DNA of 64,000 nt, taken from Wenjunlia tyrosinilytica (GTDB lineage Bacteria > Actinomycetota > Actinomycetes > Streptomycetales > Streptomycetaceae). Positions 15,905-25,057 of this stretch are shown one piece after another. A program made the translations under genes and the position numbers. The first letter of the stretch is position 1, and every line of letters begins with the position of its first letter. The stretch lies in the NCBI RefSeq assembly GCF_014646055.1, contig NZ_BMMS01000025.1, positions 62,001 to 126,000 on the forward strand, given 5' to 3'. The notes below the pieces were generated by a model. The model was not told where the DNA came from, ran no database searches, and worked only from the letters and a program-made list of their open reading frames with translations.

Positions 15905-16531
15905 GTGGACATCGCCCTTGCCCGCGCCTGGGTGCAGGCCATCGCCGTTGCCGTCGACGAGCAGAAGGACTACCTCACCCAACTGGACTCGGCCATCGGT
16001 GACGCCGACCACGGCAGCAATATGCACCGAGGGTTCACGGCCGCCGTCGCCGCCGTCGCCGCGCTGGAGCCGGCCTCCGTCGGGGATGTGCTCACCAAGA
16101 CCGGCACCACCCTCGTCTCCAGCGTCGGCGGCGCCTCCGGCCCCTTGTACGGCAGCGTCTTCCGCTCCATGGGAAAGGCGCTGGACGCCCCCACCGCGGA
16201 CCCGGAACAGTTCGTCGCCGCTCTCGCGGCCGGGCTGGAGAGCGTCAAGAGGCTCGGCGCCGCGACACCCGGCGACAAGACGATGATCGACGCCTACACC
16301 CCCGCACTCGCCGCCTTCCAGCGAAGCGTCGGGGCGGCCTCCGACTTCGGTGCCGCCGCCGAGGCGGCCGCCGACGCCGCGGAGACCGGGATGCGGGAGA
16401 CCACGCCGATGCAGGCCCGCAAGGGCCGCGCCTCCTATCTCGGCGCGCGCAGCGTCGGCCACCAGGACCCCGGTGCCACGTCCACCGCGCTGATCTTCCG
16501 CACGCTCGCCGAGACGGTGAACGCCCGGTGA
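15905..16531 (+). CDS. dhaL: DhaL, ADP-binding subunit of dihydroxyacetone kinase
   Basis: 208 residues, full length for DhaL. Nucleotide and metal-binding signatures are intact: SAIGDADHGSNMHRGF supplies the Mg-binding aspartates, followed by SSVGGASGPLYGSVF, ATPGDKTMIDA and the C-terminal KGRASYLGARSVGHQDPGATSTALIF. In the PTS pathway DhaL-ADP is rephosphorylated by DhaM and donates to dihydroxyacetone on DhaK. The adjacent DhaK is a remnant, so this DhaL needs a DhaK encoded elsewhere or is idle. The GTG 15905 start follows GAAGGAGA, and the long open frame upstream is a shadow. Confidence 0.92.
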   Translation: MDIALARAWVQAIAVAVDEQKDYLTQLDSAIGDADHGSNMHRGFTAAVAAVAALEPASVGDVLTKTGTTLVSSVGGASGPLYGSVFRSMGKALDAPTADPEQFVAALAAGLESVKRLGAATPGDKTMIDAYTPALAAFQRSVGAASDFGAAAEAAADAAETGMRETTPMQARKGRASYLGARSVGHQDPGATSTALIFRTLAETVNAR

Positions 16532-16666
16532 GCCGCGAACCGGCCAGTCCCCGCGTGAGCGGGGCGAGGACGAACCGGCCGACATCATGGGCGTCAATGT
16601 CTGCATCGCCTACGGTCGGAATCTGAAGGCCCGGGCCGTCGAAGGGGCGCGGCGGCGCGGCTTTCC

Positions 16667-17370
16667 GTGGACGCCTACGCGGGCGCCATCGCGGCGCTCG
16701 GCGACCCCACCCTCGCCGAACGCGCCGCGGACATCCCCCAGGTCGGCCGACGTGCCCTGGTCCAACGGAACGGTGACCCCCTTCCGGCCCCCGATGAGCC
16801 CCTTGCCCTTGTACTGACCGCAGGGAATCGGCGCGGCCGACCTGCTCGACCCCGGCCGCACCGTCGTCGCGGCCCTCCCCGCACCGTCCCGCGCGCCAAT
16901 GCCGCGCCCTCCCCGCCGACCGAGCGCCCTCTCCGCCCCCCTTCCCGCTGGGGTGCAGGCTTCTCCCCGCTGGGCGCAGCCGCCTTCTCCCTGCCCGGGC
17001 GTAGCCCTCCCTCGTCGCCCGGTGCGGTCTTTCCGCCCGGTCGCAGCCGCTCTTTCCCCGCGCCGTCTCCGTCGGCCGAGCCGTCCTGTTCGGCCCCTTT
17101 CCCGCCGGGCGCAGCCGCCTTCTCCCCGCCCAGGCGCAGCGCTCCCTTGCCGCCAACGCGGGCGGCGTAGGCCTCCCGAGGACCGAGCCGCCCTTGCTCA
17201 ACGCCCGCGCGGGGCCACTGGCGCACAGCACCCCGCACCCGTCGGTCCGGTCCCGCGCGCTCACCGACCGGACCGTCGGCGTCCGCACGCTGGACTTCGC
17301 CGACGGCAATCTCCCGCCCTTCCTCGCCGGGGGCGGGAAGGCGAGCGGCTCGGCCGCGGCCCGCCCCTGA
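16667..17370 (+). pseudogene. Shattered PTS enzyme I (PEP-protein phosphotransferase)
   Basis: Fragments in different frames resemble enzyme I. AYAGAIAALGDPTLAERAADIPQVGRRAL starts at 16667, IGAADLLDPGRTVVAAL lies near 16833, and VGVRTLDFADGNLPPFLAGGGKA ends near 17370, the last resembling the VRTLD-G-DK-PPFL block of the PEP-binding barrel. Between and beyond them lie frameshifts and GC-rich repeats. Location after dhaL and near dhaM and HPr supports a former DHA-specific enzyme I. Boundaries are approximate. The 5' bases 16532-16666 show nothing I can assign. Confidence 0.55.
16941..17065 (+). repeat. 125-bp direct repeat, copy A
   Basis: This block begins CTTCCCGCTGGGGTGCAGGC and recurs with no indels and only a few substitutions 504 bp downstream. 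Inside it are shorter repeated motifs such as GGCGCAGCCGCC. It interrupts the enzyme I remnant. Confidence 0.85.
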
Positions 17371-17444
17371 CGCCGACCCAACCCAACCCGTCCGCCGGCC
17401 AGCTCCGAGCCCTCTCCGCCGGCCGAGTCCTCCTCTCCGCCCCT

Positions 17445-17569
17445 CTTCCCGCTGGGGTGCAGGCTTCTCCCCGCTGGGCGCAGCCGCCTTCTCCCTGCCC
17501 GGGTGTAGCCCTCCCTCGTCGCCCGGTGCAGTCCTTCCGCCCAGGCGCAGCCGCCCTTTCCCCGCGCCG
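17445..17569 (+). repeat. 125-bp direct repeat, copy B
   Basis: Second copy of the block at 16941-17065 with the same length. The two copies bracket the VRTLDF... piece of the enzyme I remnant. The similarity continues weakly for about 20 bp upstream. Confidence 0.85.
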
Positions 17570-17640
17570 CTCCGCCGGGCGCGCAGCCCCCTTTTCGGGC
17601 TGCCTCGCGCGGTCCTCCCCCCGGCCCAGTGCTAACGTGT

Positions 17641-17656
17641 TCGTACGGATGTTCGA
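17641..17656 (+). promoter_or_regulatory. LexA (SOS) box upstream of dnaE2
   Basis: TCGTACGGATGTTCGA fits the actinobacterial SOS consensus TCGAAC-N4-GTTCGA with one mismatch. A TATGCT -10 candidate follows at 17665-17670. The position fits SOS control of the dnaE2-imuB-like pair. Confidence 0.7.
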
Positions 17657-17728
17657 GAAGTGTTTATGCTGGTAGGGAAGGTAATCGGGCGAAATGGCTG
17701 GGGGGTGTCGGGACGGGAGGCGTGGTGC

Positions 17729-20700
17729 ATGTCGGGCTTTACGCATCTTCATGTCGCCTCCGGTTTCTCACTCCGGTACGGGGCCTCCCACCCGGAGCAG
17801 CTGGTGGAGCGTGCCGTCGAACGGGGGCTGGGGGCCCTCGCGCTGACCGATCGGGACGGGGTCGCCGGGGCCGTCCGGTTCACCAAGGCGTGCCGGGAGG
17901 CCGGGGTGCGGCCGCTGCTCGGGGTGGAGCTCGCCGTCGCCCCGTTCAAGGCGGCCGCCGCCACCGCTCCTCGTCGGCGTACCCCCGTCAAGGGCGGAGC
18001 CTTCATCGACGAGAGCCGGCCGCGCGTCGTACTGCTCGCCCGGGACGACGACGGCTGGGCAGCGCTGTGCCGCCTTGTCGGGGCCGCCCACTCCGGTGGC
18101 GCCCCGCGTCCCGTGCTGAGCTGGGAGGACCTGCGGCGCCACGCGACCGGCGGCCTGACCGTACTGCTGGGCCCGGACTCCGAACCCGTCCGTGCGCTGG
18201 CGGCCGGCCGCCAGACCCTCGCCGAGGAGCTGCTCGCTCCCTGGCGCGAGGTGTTCGAGGACGCCCTGCGCCTCGAGGCCGTCCACCACGGCCGCACGGG
18301 CACGGATCCCGGTTCGCTGCGCCTGGCCGCCCGCACCACCGGGTTCGCGGCTCAGCACGGCCTGCCCGCCGTGCTGGCCAACGCTGTCCGCTACGCCGAC
18401 TCCGACCAGGGACCCGTCGCCGATGTGCTCGACGCCGCCCGCAGGCTCGTTCCCATCGACCGCCGACGGCTCGACACCGGTGAGCGCTGGCTGAAGGGCC
18501 CGTCCGAGATGGCGTGGATCGCCGAACGCGTCGCCGAGGGCGCGGGCCAGGACCACGGGGGAGCGGCCCGGCTGCTCGACGCGACCGAGCGCACCGCCGA
18601 GGAGTGCGCGGCGCAGCTGCGCCTGGGCAAGCCCTACTTCCCGGAGCCCGAACTCGTCGGGGCCGACCGCCGTACGGCGGTCAGGGTGCTTCGCTCGCGC
18701 TGCACCGCCGAGGTGCTCCGGCGCCGCCTGGACGGGGACCGCGAGATCTGGAACCGCCTGGACGACGAGCTCGGGGTCATCGGGGACCTCGGCTACGCCA
18801 CGTACTTCCTCACCGTCGCCCGGGTGGTGGACGACGTGCGTGCCATGGGTATCCGGGTCGCCGCCCGGGGCTCCGGCGCGGGCTCGCTGGTCAACCACCT
18901 GCTCGGCATCGCCAACGCCAATCCGGTCGAGCACGGCCTTCTCATGGAGCGGTTCCTCTCCCGCAAGCGCAAGGCGCTGCCGGACATCGACATCGATGTG
19001 GAGTCCGCCCGGCGGCTCGAGGTGTACCGGAAGATCTTCGAACGGTTCGGGGAGGAGCGCGTGGCGACCGTCGCCATGCCCGAGACCTACCGGGTGCGGC
19101 ACGCCATCCGCGACGTGGGGGCGGCGCTGAGCCTGGATCCCGAGGAGGTCGGACGACTCGCAAAATCGTTTCCTCACATCCGTGCCCGGGACGCCGGGGC
19201 GGCCCTGGCCGAGCTGCCGGAGCTGAGGGACGTGGCCGCCCGCAAGGACCGCTACGGGCGGCTGTGGGAGCTGGTCGAACGCCTCGACGCGCTGCCGCGG
19301 GGCATCGCCATGCACCCGTGCGGCGTCCTGCTCTCCGACGCCTCCCTCCTGCGCCGCACCCCCGTCGTCCCCAGCGGTGAGGGCTTCCCCATGTCCCAGT
19401 TCGACAAGGACGACGTGGAGGACCTGGGCCTGCTCAAACTCGACGTGCTCGGGGTCCGTATGCAGTCCGCGATGGCCCACGCCACCGCCGAGGTCGAACG
19501 GGAGACGGGCGAGCGCGTCGAACTCGACGCACTGGCCCCGACCGACCCCGACACCTACCGGCTGATCCGCACCTCCGAGACGCTCGGGTGCTTCCAGATC
19601 GAGTCACCGGGCCAGCGCGACCTCATCGGGCGGCTTCAGCCGAGCACCTTCCACGACCTCGTCGTTGACATCTCGCTCTTCCGCCCGGGCCCGGTGGCGG
19701 CCGACATGGTCCGCCCCTTCATCGAGTCCCGCCACGGCCGCCGCCCCGTCCGCTACCCCCACGCCGACCTGAAGAAGTACCTCGAGGAGACCTACGGCGT
19801 CGTGGTCTTCCACGAGCAGATCATCCACATCATCCACGAGCTCACCGGCTGCGGCCGGGACGTCGCCGACCACGTCCGCCGTGCCCTGTCCAGCCCCACC
19901 CTGCAGGGCCAGGCCCAGGAGTGGTTCCGGCGCAATGCCTCCCGCGGCTACGGCAAGGACGTCGTCGACCACGCCTGGGAGATCCTCGAGGCCTTCGGCT
20001 CCTACGGCTTCTGCAAGGCCCACGCCGTCGCGTTCGCCGTCCCCACCTACCAGTCCGCCTGGCTCAAGACCCACCACCCGGCCGCCTTCTACGCCGGGGT
20101 GCTCACCCATGACCCCGGGATGTACCCGAAGCGGGTGCTCCTCGCCGACGCCCGCCGCCACGGCGTCCTCATCCTCCCGCTGGACATCAACCGCTCCCAC
20201 GCCGACTACCGCGTCGAACGCCTCGACGGCGGAGGGCTCGGCCTTCGCCTGGCCCTGTCCGAGGTGCAGGGGATCAGCGAGAACGAGGTCGCCCGCATCG
20301 TCGCCGGGCAGCCGTACTCCTCCCTCCAGGACTTCTGGCAACGCGCCCGCCCCCACCGCCCGCCCGCCGAACGCCTGGTGGAGGTCGGCGCCCTCGACCC
20401 CCTCTCCGGGCGCCTGACCCGCCGCGACCTGCTCCTGCAGATCGCCGAACTCCACCACCGCCAGGCCGCCGCCGCGAACTCCGGTCAACTGCCCATCGAC
20501 GCCGAGCGGCCCGAACCTCCCGAGCCCAGCGGACTGCCCGAGATGACCGACGCCGAACGGCTCAGCGCCGAGCTGTCCGTCCTCGGCATGGACGCCTCCC
20601 GCCACCTCATGGGGGACCACTACGCCCTGCTCAAGGAGCTGGGCGCGGTCTCGGCCCGCCGTCTGCGCGAGGTGCCCCACGGCGAACAGGTGCTGGTGGC

Positions 20701-21139
20701 CGGGGCCAAGGCCGCCACCCAGACTCCGCCCATCCGCTCCGGCAAGCGGGTCATCTTCACCACGCTCGACGACGGAACGGGCCTGGTGGACTGCGCGTTC
20801 TTCGACGACAGCCACGCCGCCTGCGCGCACACCGTCTTCCACTCCTGGCTCCTGCTGATCCGCGGCACCGTGCAACGGCGCGGCCCGCGCAGCCTCAGCG
20901 TGGTCGGCGCCATGTGCTGGAACCTCAACGAGCTGGCCGCGGCCCACCGCGAGGGCGGCCTGCCCGCGGTGCGCGAACTGCTTGCCAGGCCGGTCGAGGA
21001 CACCGCCCCCGTCCCCGAACGCACCATCTCGATGCCCACCGGCTTTGAGATGCACCCCTGGGCCGACCTGCGGCCCGCGGGCGAGGGCGCGGCAGGCGGA
21101 CGCAAGCTCTGGCACTCGAGTCCAGGAAGCGCGGGGTGA
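17729..21139 (+). CDS. dnaE2: Error-prone DNA polymerase DnaE2
   Basis: C-family polymerase of 1136 residues. A PHP domain opens it (FTHLHVASGFSLRYGASHPEQLVERA), then the palm with catalytic aspartates in LPDIDIDVES (about residue 415). The thumb/fingers follow (CFQIESPGQRDLIGRLQP, FHEQIIHIIHELTGC), then an OB fold near residue 1000. Length and the truncated PHP/C-terminus fit DnaE2 rather than the replicative DnaE1. DnaE2 performs translesion synthesis in SOS mutagenesis with ImuB. ATG 17729 follows GGGAGG by 8 nt. The stop overlaps the start of the next gene by 4 bp (GTGA), and no imuA-like gene is adjacent. Confidence 0.93.
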   Translation: MSGFTHLHVASGFSLRYGASHPEQLVERAVERGLGALALTDRDGVAGAVRFTKACREAGVRPLLGVELAVAPFKAAAATAPRRRTPVKGGAFIDESRPRVVLLARDDDGWAALCRLVGAAHSGGAPRPVLSWEDLRRHATGGLTVLLGPDSEPVRALAAGRQTLAEELLAPWREVFEDALRLEAVHHGRTGTDPGSLRLAARTTGFAAQHGLPAVLANAVRYADSDQGPVADVLDAARRLVPIDRRRLDTGERWLKGPSEMAWIAERVAEGAGQDHGGAARLLDATERTAEECAAQLRLGKPYFPEPELVGADRRTAVRVLRSRCTAEVLRRRLDGDREIWNRLDDELGVIGDLGYATYFLTVARVVDDVRAMGIRVAARGSGAGSLVNHLLGIANANPVEHGLLMERFLSRKRKALPDIDIDVESARRLEVYRKIFERFGEERVATVAMPETYRVRHAIRDVGAALSLDPEEVGRLAKSFPHIRARDAGAALAELPELRDVAARKDRYGRLWELVERLDALPRGIAMHPCGVLLSDASLLRRTPVVPSGEGFPMSQFDKDDVEDLGLLKLDVLGVRMQSAMAHATAEVERETGERVELDALAPTDPDTYRLIRTSETLGCFQIESPGQRDLIGRLQPSTFHDLVVDISLFRPGPVAADMVRPFIESRHGRRPVRYPHADLKKYLEETYGVVVFHEQIIHIIHELTGCGRDVADHVRRALSSPTLQGQAQEWFRRNASRGYGKDVVDHAWEILEAFGSYGFCKAHAVAFAVPTYQSAWLKTHHPAAFYAGVLTHDPGMYPKRVLLADARRHGVLILPLDINRSHADYRVERLDGGGLGLRLALSEVQGISENEVARIVAGQPYSSLQDFWQRARPHRPPAERLVEVGALDPLSGRLTRRDLLLQIAELHHRQAAAANSGQLPIDAERPEPPEPSGLPEMTDAERLSAELSVLGMDASRHLMGDHYALLKELGAVSARRLREVPHGEQVLVAGAKAATQTPPIRSGKRVIFTTLDDGTGLVDCAFFDDSHAACAHTVFHSWLLLIRGTVQRRGPRSLSVVGAMCWNLNELAAAHREGGLPAVRELLARPVEDTAPVPERTISMPTGFEMHPWADLRPAGEGAAGGRKLWHSSPGSAG

Positions 21140-22131
21140 GCGGTATGACCATCCTCCATGTCCATCTGCACACCACCCCCGAGGAGTACCCCAAGCTCCT
21201 GGACCTGCTCGGCGGCATCACCCCGGTCGTCGAGGCACTGCCTCCCGACGCAGCCCTCCTCGACGTGCGCGGCGCCGTCCGCTACTTCGGCCGCGGCCCG
21301 AGGGAGCTGGCCGACCTCATCCGGGTCCGCGCCCTCGCCCTGCACGGTGTCACCTGCACCATCGGCGTGGCCTCCAACCGCCTGCTCGCCACCATGGCCG
21401 CGCAGAGCGGGCCCTCCGACGCGGTCCGGGCCGTCGACGACACCCCCGAGGCCGTCACCGCGTTCCTGCGGCCGAAGTCCCCCGGGGCGCTGCCGGGGGT
21501 CGGCCCGGCAACGGTGAAGGCACTGGTCCGCCACGGCCTGCACACCATCGGGGACGTCGCCGACACCCCGCTCACCACGCTCCAGCGCCTCTTCGGCGGA
21601 GCCGGGGGACGCAGGCTGCACGACCACGCCCGGGGCATCGACCCCAGGCCGGTCACCCCCAACGCCCCGGCCAAGTCCATGACGGCCGAGCGGGACTTCC
21701 CCCTCGACACCATCGACGGGGACACCGTGCGCAGGGAACTGCTCGCCATGTCCGTCGAGCTCGGAGCCCGGCTGCGCGCCACCTCCCAGGTGGCACACAC
21801 GGTCGTGCTCACCGTCCGCTACGCCGACCGCTCCACCACGACCCGCTCCCGTACCCCGCGCGATCCGACCAACAGCACCGCGGCGCTCACGACGTGCGTC
21901 TACGGCATCCATGAGTCGCTGGGGCTGCAAAGGGCCAGGCTGCGCGGGCTCGTCATGCGGGCCGAGGGGCTCACCGCGGCCGAATCGACCCCGAGGCAGC
22001 TGTCGTTGGACCCCGAGGACGAGCGGATCCGCCGTCTCGAGGCGGCCGCCGACCGGGCCGCCGCCCGTTTCGCCGCGGGAGCGGTCACGCCCGCCGCACT
22101 GCTGCGGCGGCCGCCGAAGAACGCCGCCTAG
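21136..22131 (+). CDS. ImuB-like Y-family polymerase lacking catalytic acids
   Basis: 331 residues. The palm, fingers and thumb of a Y-family polymerase are recognisable: LPGVGPATVKALVRHGLHTIGDVADT is the helix-hairpin-helix thumb, and KSMTAERDFPLDTIDGDTVRREL leads into the little-finger domain. The metal-binding sites of active DinB are absent. LHVHLHTTPEEY replaces the HVDMDAFFASVE-type start, and AALLDVRGAVRYFG replaces the SIDEAYLD-type motif. This suggests a non-catalytic adaptor like mycobacterial ImuB that brings DnaE2 to the beta clamp. Translation is coupled to dnaE2 (GTGA overlap at 21136), and ATG 21145 is an alternative start. Confidence 0.8.
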   Translation: MSGMTILHVHLHTTPEEYPKLLDLLGGITPVVEALPPDAALLDVRGAVRYFGRGPRELADLIRVRALALHGVTCTIGVASNRLLATMAAQSGPSDAVRAVDDTPEAVTAFLRPKSPGALPGVGPATVKALVRHGLHTIGDVADTPLTTLQRLFGGAGGRRLHDHARGIDPRPVTPNAPAKSMTAERDFPLDTIDGDTVRRELLAMSVELGARLRATSQVAHTVVLTVRYADRSTTTRSRTPRDPTNSTAALTTCVYGIHESLGLQRARLRGLVMRAEGLTAAESTPRQLSLDPEDERIRRLEAAADRAAARFAAGAVTPAALLRRPPKNAA

Positions 22132-22132
22132 C

Positions 22133-22162
22133 CGCCGACGGCCGCGGCCCCGGCCGTCGGCG
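22133..22162 (+). terminator. Hairpin after the ImuB-like gene
   Basis: A 12-bp perfect stem: CGCCGACGGCCG (22133-22144) pairs with CGGCCGTCGGCG (22151-22162), loop 6 nt, starting 2 bp after the stop codon. Confidence 0.8.
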
Positions 22163-22191
22163 TGGGCGTGGGCGTGGGCGCGGGCATGGAC

Positions 22192-22243
22192 GGGCCCGTC
22201 CGCGGAACGCGACACGCGCGCCCGGCGAACCGCGGACGGGCCC
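22192..22243 (-). terminator. Hairpin after the AA10 enzyme gene
   Basis: GGGCCCGTCCGCGG (22192-22205) pairs with CCGCGGACGGGCCC (22230-22243), a 14-bp perfect stem with a 24-nt loop, 10 bp beyond the minus-strand stop at 22254. Confidence 0.6.
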
Positions 22244-22253
22244 CGGTCGTCCG

Positions 22254-23294
22254 TCACCTGCCGCCGGCGGCTCCACGGCGGCGGGACAGGACGAGGGCGG
22301 TGGAGCCCAGCACGACGAACGTCGCACCGGCGACGGCCAGCGGCAGGGAGCTGCTGCTGCCGCCGCCGGTTTGGGCGAGGTTCCCGTCGCTGACCGGGGT
22401 GGCCGACTCGCCGTTGGGCACCGGGGCGTTGGCCGCGTTCTTGTCCGCCTCGGCCCCGGCCGGGGCCTTCTTCGCCTGCGCGGTGCGCGCGTCCTTGCCG
22501 TCACCACCGGTGCCGTGCCCCCCGGTGTTGTGGCCGCCGGTGCCGTGGCTGCCGGCGCCGTCTCCGCCATGGCCGGCGTGGTCGACCGTGGACCGGCTCG
22601 CGCCCTGCTCCATCTGCGTCGTCGTCGGCGCGGACGCCTGGGGCGCGGGAGCGCCGGAGCTCTTGCCGAACACGACGTCGGAGCACGAGTAGAACGCCTC
22701 GGGGCTGTCGGAGCGCTGCCAGATCGCGTAGATCAGGTGGCGGCCGCTCTTCTTCGGCATGGTGCCGCCGAAGACGTAGGCGCCGTTCTTCAGTTGAGGG
22801 TTGGTGACGGAGGCGAACGGCTTCGCCGTCAGATCCGACCACTTCAGCGGCTTCGACGGGTTGTAGCCGTCCTTGGTGATGTAGAGGTCGAACGTCCCCT
22901 TGTGCGGCGCGGTCGCCTTGTAGCTGAAGGTGAACGAGCCCGCCTTGACCTTGGTGGCGGGCCAGTCGGCGCGCGGGAGGTCGAGCCCCTTGTACTTGTC
23001 GCGGTTGGCCGAGCAGAGCTTGCCGTCCGGGATGAGCTTCTTGTGCTGCGCGGCCGCGTTGGCGATGTTGACCTCGTTCCAGTCGTACAGCGGCTGGGTC
23101 CCGCCCGCGGCGACCAGCGCGCGGCAGGCCGCCGACCGGGGATGCTCGGGGCCCTCGGCGAAGCACCCCGCGATCCGGCTCACCGGGTTCTGCATCGAGC
23201 CGTGCGCGTACGCGGGCGAGGCGGCGAGAACGGTGAGCATCAGCGGGGTGCCGACGACGACGGCGGCAGCGGCGATCTTGCGGCGTGCGGTCAT
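22254..23294 (-). CDS. Cell-wall-anchored AA10 lytic polysaccharide monooxygenase
   Basis: 346 residues. A signal peptide ends at AYA, so the mature protein starts with His (HGSMQNPVSR), the first half of the copper-binding histidine brace. The second His is in SGRHLIYAIWQ. The AA10 domain runs to about residue 205 (SPEAFYSCSDVVF). A Gly/His/Ser-rich linker follows, then LAQTG, a hydrophobic segment and RRR, the layout of Streptomyces class E sortase substrates (LAxTG). It oxidatively cleaves chitin or cellulose while tethered to the cell surface rather than secreted free. ATG 23294 follows AAGGAGAT. Confidence 0.9.
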   Translation of the reverse strand: MTARRKIAAAAVVVGTPLMLTVLAASPAYAHGSMQNPVSRIAGCFAEGPEHPRSAACRALVAAGGTQPLYDWNEVNIANAAAQHKKLIPDGKLCSANRDKYKGLDLPRADWPATKVKAGSFTFSYKATAPHKGTFDLYITKDGYNPSKPLKWSDLTAKPFASVTNPQLKNGAYVFGGTMPKKSGRHLIYAIWQRSDSPEAFYSCSDVVFGKSSGAPAPQASAPTTTQMEQGASRSTVDHAGHGGDGAGSHGTGGHNTGGHGTGGDGKDARTAQAKKAPAGAEADKNAANAPVPNGESATPVSDGNLAQTGGGSSSSLPLAVAGATFVVLGSTALVLSRRRGAAGGR

Positions 23295-23467
23295 GTGGGA
23301 TCTCCTTGACACGTCGTCCTGCGGCTGGCTGCGAGTGGCGAGCGCCACGCTAGCCCCGCCGGTAAGGTCGAATCGCCTGCTCAACGACGGTGGGCCGATC
23401 CTTATGGCGCGGTTAAGGAAGGCATCGGGACCGGTTAAGGCCCAGGCCGGTGGCTACCATCGCGAGC

Positions 23468-25033
23468 GTGCCGCGATCACGTGAACTCATCGAGGCCGCC
23501 ATCGACCCGGGCTCCTGGCGGAGCTGGGACGAACCGGTCGGCGAACTGCCCGAGGACCCCGACTACCGCGCCGAGATCCTGCGCGCCCGCGAGGCCACCG
23601 GGCTGGACGAGTCGGTGGTCACCGGGGAGGGAACGATCAGGGGACGCCGAGTGGCCGTCATCGCCTGCGAGTTCGCGTTCCTCGCCGGGTCGATCGGTGT
23701 CGCCGCGGGGGAGCGCCTGGTGCGCGCGGTGGAGCGGGCCACGAGCGAGCGGCTGCCGCTGCTGGCCTCGCCCGCCTCCGGAGGCACCCGGATGCAGGAG
23801 GGCGCGATCGCCTTCCTGCAGATGGTCAAGGTGGCCGCCGCCATCACCGACCACAAGGCCGAGGGCCTGCCGTACCTGGTCTACCTGCGCCACCCGACGA
23901 CGGGCGGGGTGCTGGCGTCGTGGGGATCGCTCGGGCATGTGACCGCCGCCGAACCGGGCGCGCTCATCGGCTTCCTGGGGCCCCGGGTGCACCAGGCGCT
24001 GTACGGGGAGGAGTTCCCGCCGGGCGTCCAGCTCGCGGAGAACCTGCTCGAGCACGGGCTCGTGGACGCCGTCCTGCCCCAGGACCAGTTGCACGCGGTC
24101 GCCGCCGACGCCCTCGATGTGCTGTGCGGGGAGTTGAACGGGAAGCCGCTGCCGGTGCCTTCCGACGGCGAGTCGGCGCCGACGGCCGTTTCGGCGCGAC
24201 CGCGACCGCGGCCCGGTGCTGATGCGGACACGGATGAGGGCGGTGCTGGTGCCGATGGCGGCGCGGGCGCGGACGCGGGCGCCGAGCCACCGACCGCCGA
24301 GGAGTCCATCCGGCGGTCCCGGCGCGAGGACCGCCCCCGGCTGCGCGCGCTTCTCAAGGCGGCGGCCGGCGGTGTCATCCCGCTCAGCGGTACGGGCGCG
24401 GGGGAGCACGACCCCGCGCTCATGCTGGCCCTCGCCCGTTTCGGTACCGTGCCCTGCGTCGTGCTCGGCCACGACAGCGGGCAACTGGGCCCGGCGGGAC
24501 TGCGGGTGGCCCGCCGGGGAATGCGGATCGCGGCCGAGCTGAACCTCCCCCTGGTCTCCGTCATCGACACCGGTGGCGCCGCGCTGTCCAAGGAGGCCGA
24601 GGAGGGCGGGCTCGCGGGTGAGATCGCCCGCTGCCTCGCGGACCTGGTCACCCTGACCGCGCCGACCGTGTGCCTGCTCCTCGGACAGGGCGCGGGCGGT
24701 GGGGCGCTGGCCCTCGTACCGGCCGACCGCGTGATCGCCGCCCGCCATGCCTGGCTCTCCCCGCTGCCGCCCGAGGGCGCCTCGGCCATCCTCTACCGGA
24801 CGACCGGGCGCGCGGCCGAGGTCGCCCAGCGCCAAGGGGTGCGCTCGGCGGACCTGCTGGCCCACCGCATCGTGGACCGCATCGTCGAGGAGCGGCCCGA
24901 CGCCGCCGACCGGCCGGACGAATTCCTCGCCCGGCTCGGCCGTGTGCTCGAGACCGAACTCGCGTCGCTGCGCGAGCAGGACCCGCGCGAGCGCCTGGCC
25001 GCCCGGCGGCGTCGCTACCGCGAGCTCAGGTAG
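23468..25033 (+). CDS. Fused acyl-CoA carboxyltransferase (alpha + beta halves)
   Basis: 521 residues with two crotonase-like carboxyltransferase halves. The first (about 20-225) has LLASPASGGTRMQEGAIAFLQM and YLVYLRHPTTGGVLASWGSLGHV. The second (about 285-515) has VSVIDTGGAALSKEAEEGGLAGEIARCL and LLLGQGAGGGALAL. It moves CO2 from carboxybiotin to an acyl-CoA, probably acetyl-CoA. The biotin carboxylase and carrier are not here. An Ala/Asp-rich linker of about 40 residues joins the halves. The frame opens at GTG 23450, but TACCAT (23455-23460) sits 7 bp before GTG 23468, the layout of a leaderless Streptomyces transcript, so I choose 23468. Confidence 0.85.
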   Translation: MPRSRELIEAAIDPGSWRSWDEPVGELPEDPDYRAEILRAREATGLDESVVTGEGTIRGRRVAVIACEFAFLAGSIGVAAGERLVRAVERATSERLPLLASPASGGTRMQEGAIAFLQMVKVAAAITDHKAEGLPYLVYLRHPTTGGVLASWGSLGHVTAAEPGALIGFLGPRVHQALYGEEFPPGVQLAENLLEHGLVDAVLPQDQLHAVAADALDVLCGELNGKPLPVPSDGESAPTAVSARPRPRPGADADTDEGGAGADGGAGADAGAEPPTAEESIRRSRREDRPRLRALLKAAAGGVIPLSGTGAGEHDPALMLALARFGTVPCVVLGHDSGQLGPAGLRVARRGMRIAAELNLPLVSVIDTGGAALSKEAEEGGLAGEIARCLADLVTLTAPTVCLLLGQGAGGGALALVPADRVIAARHAWLSPLPPEGASAILYRTTGRAAEVAQRQGVRSADLLAHRIVDRIVEERPDAADRPDEFLARLGRVLETELASLREQDPRERLAARRRRYRELR

Positions 25034-25057
25034 CGCCGTTCCCTTCGGCGGACGGGG

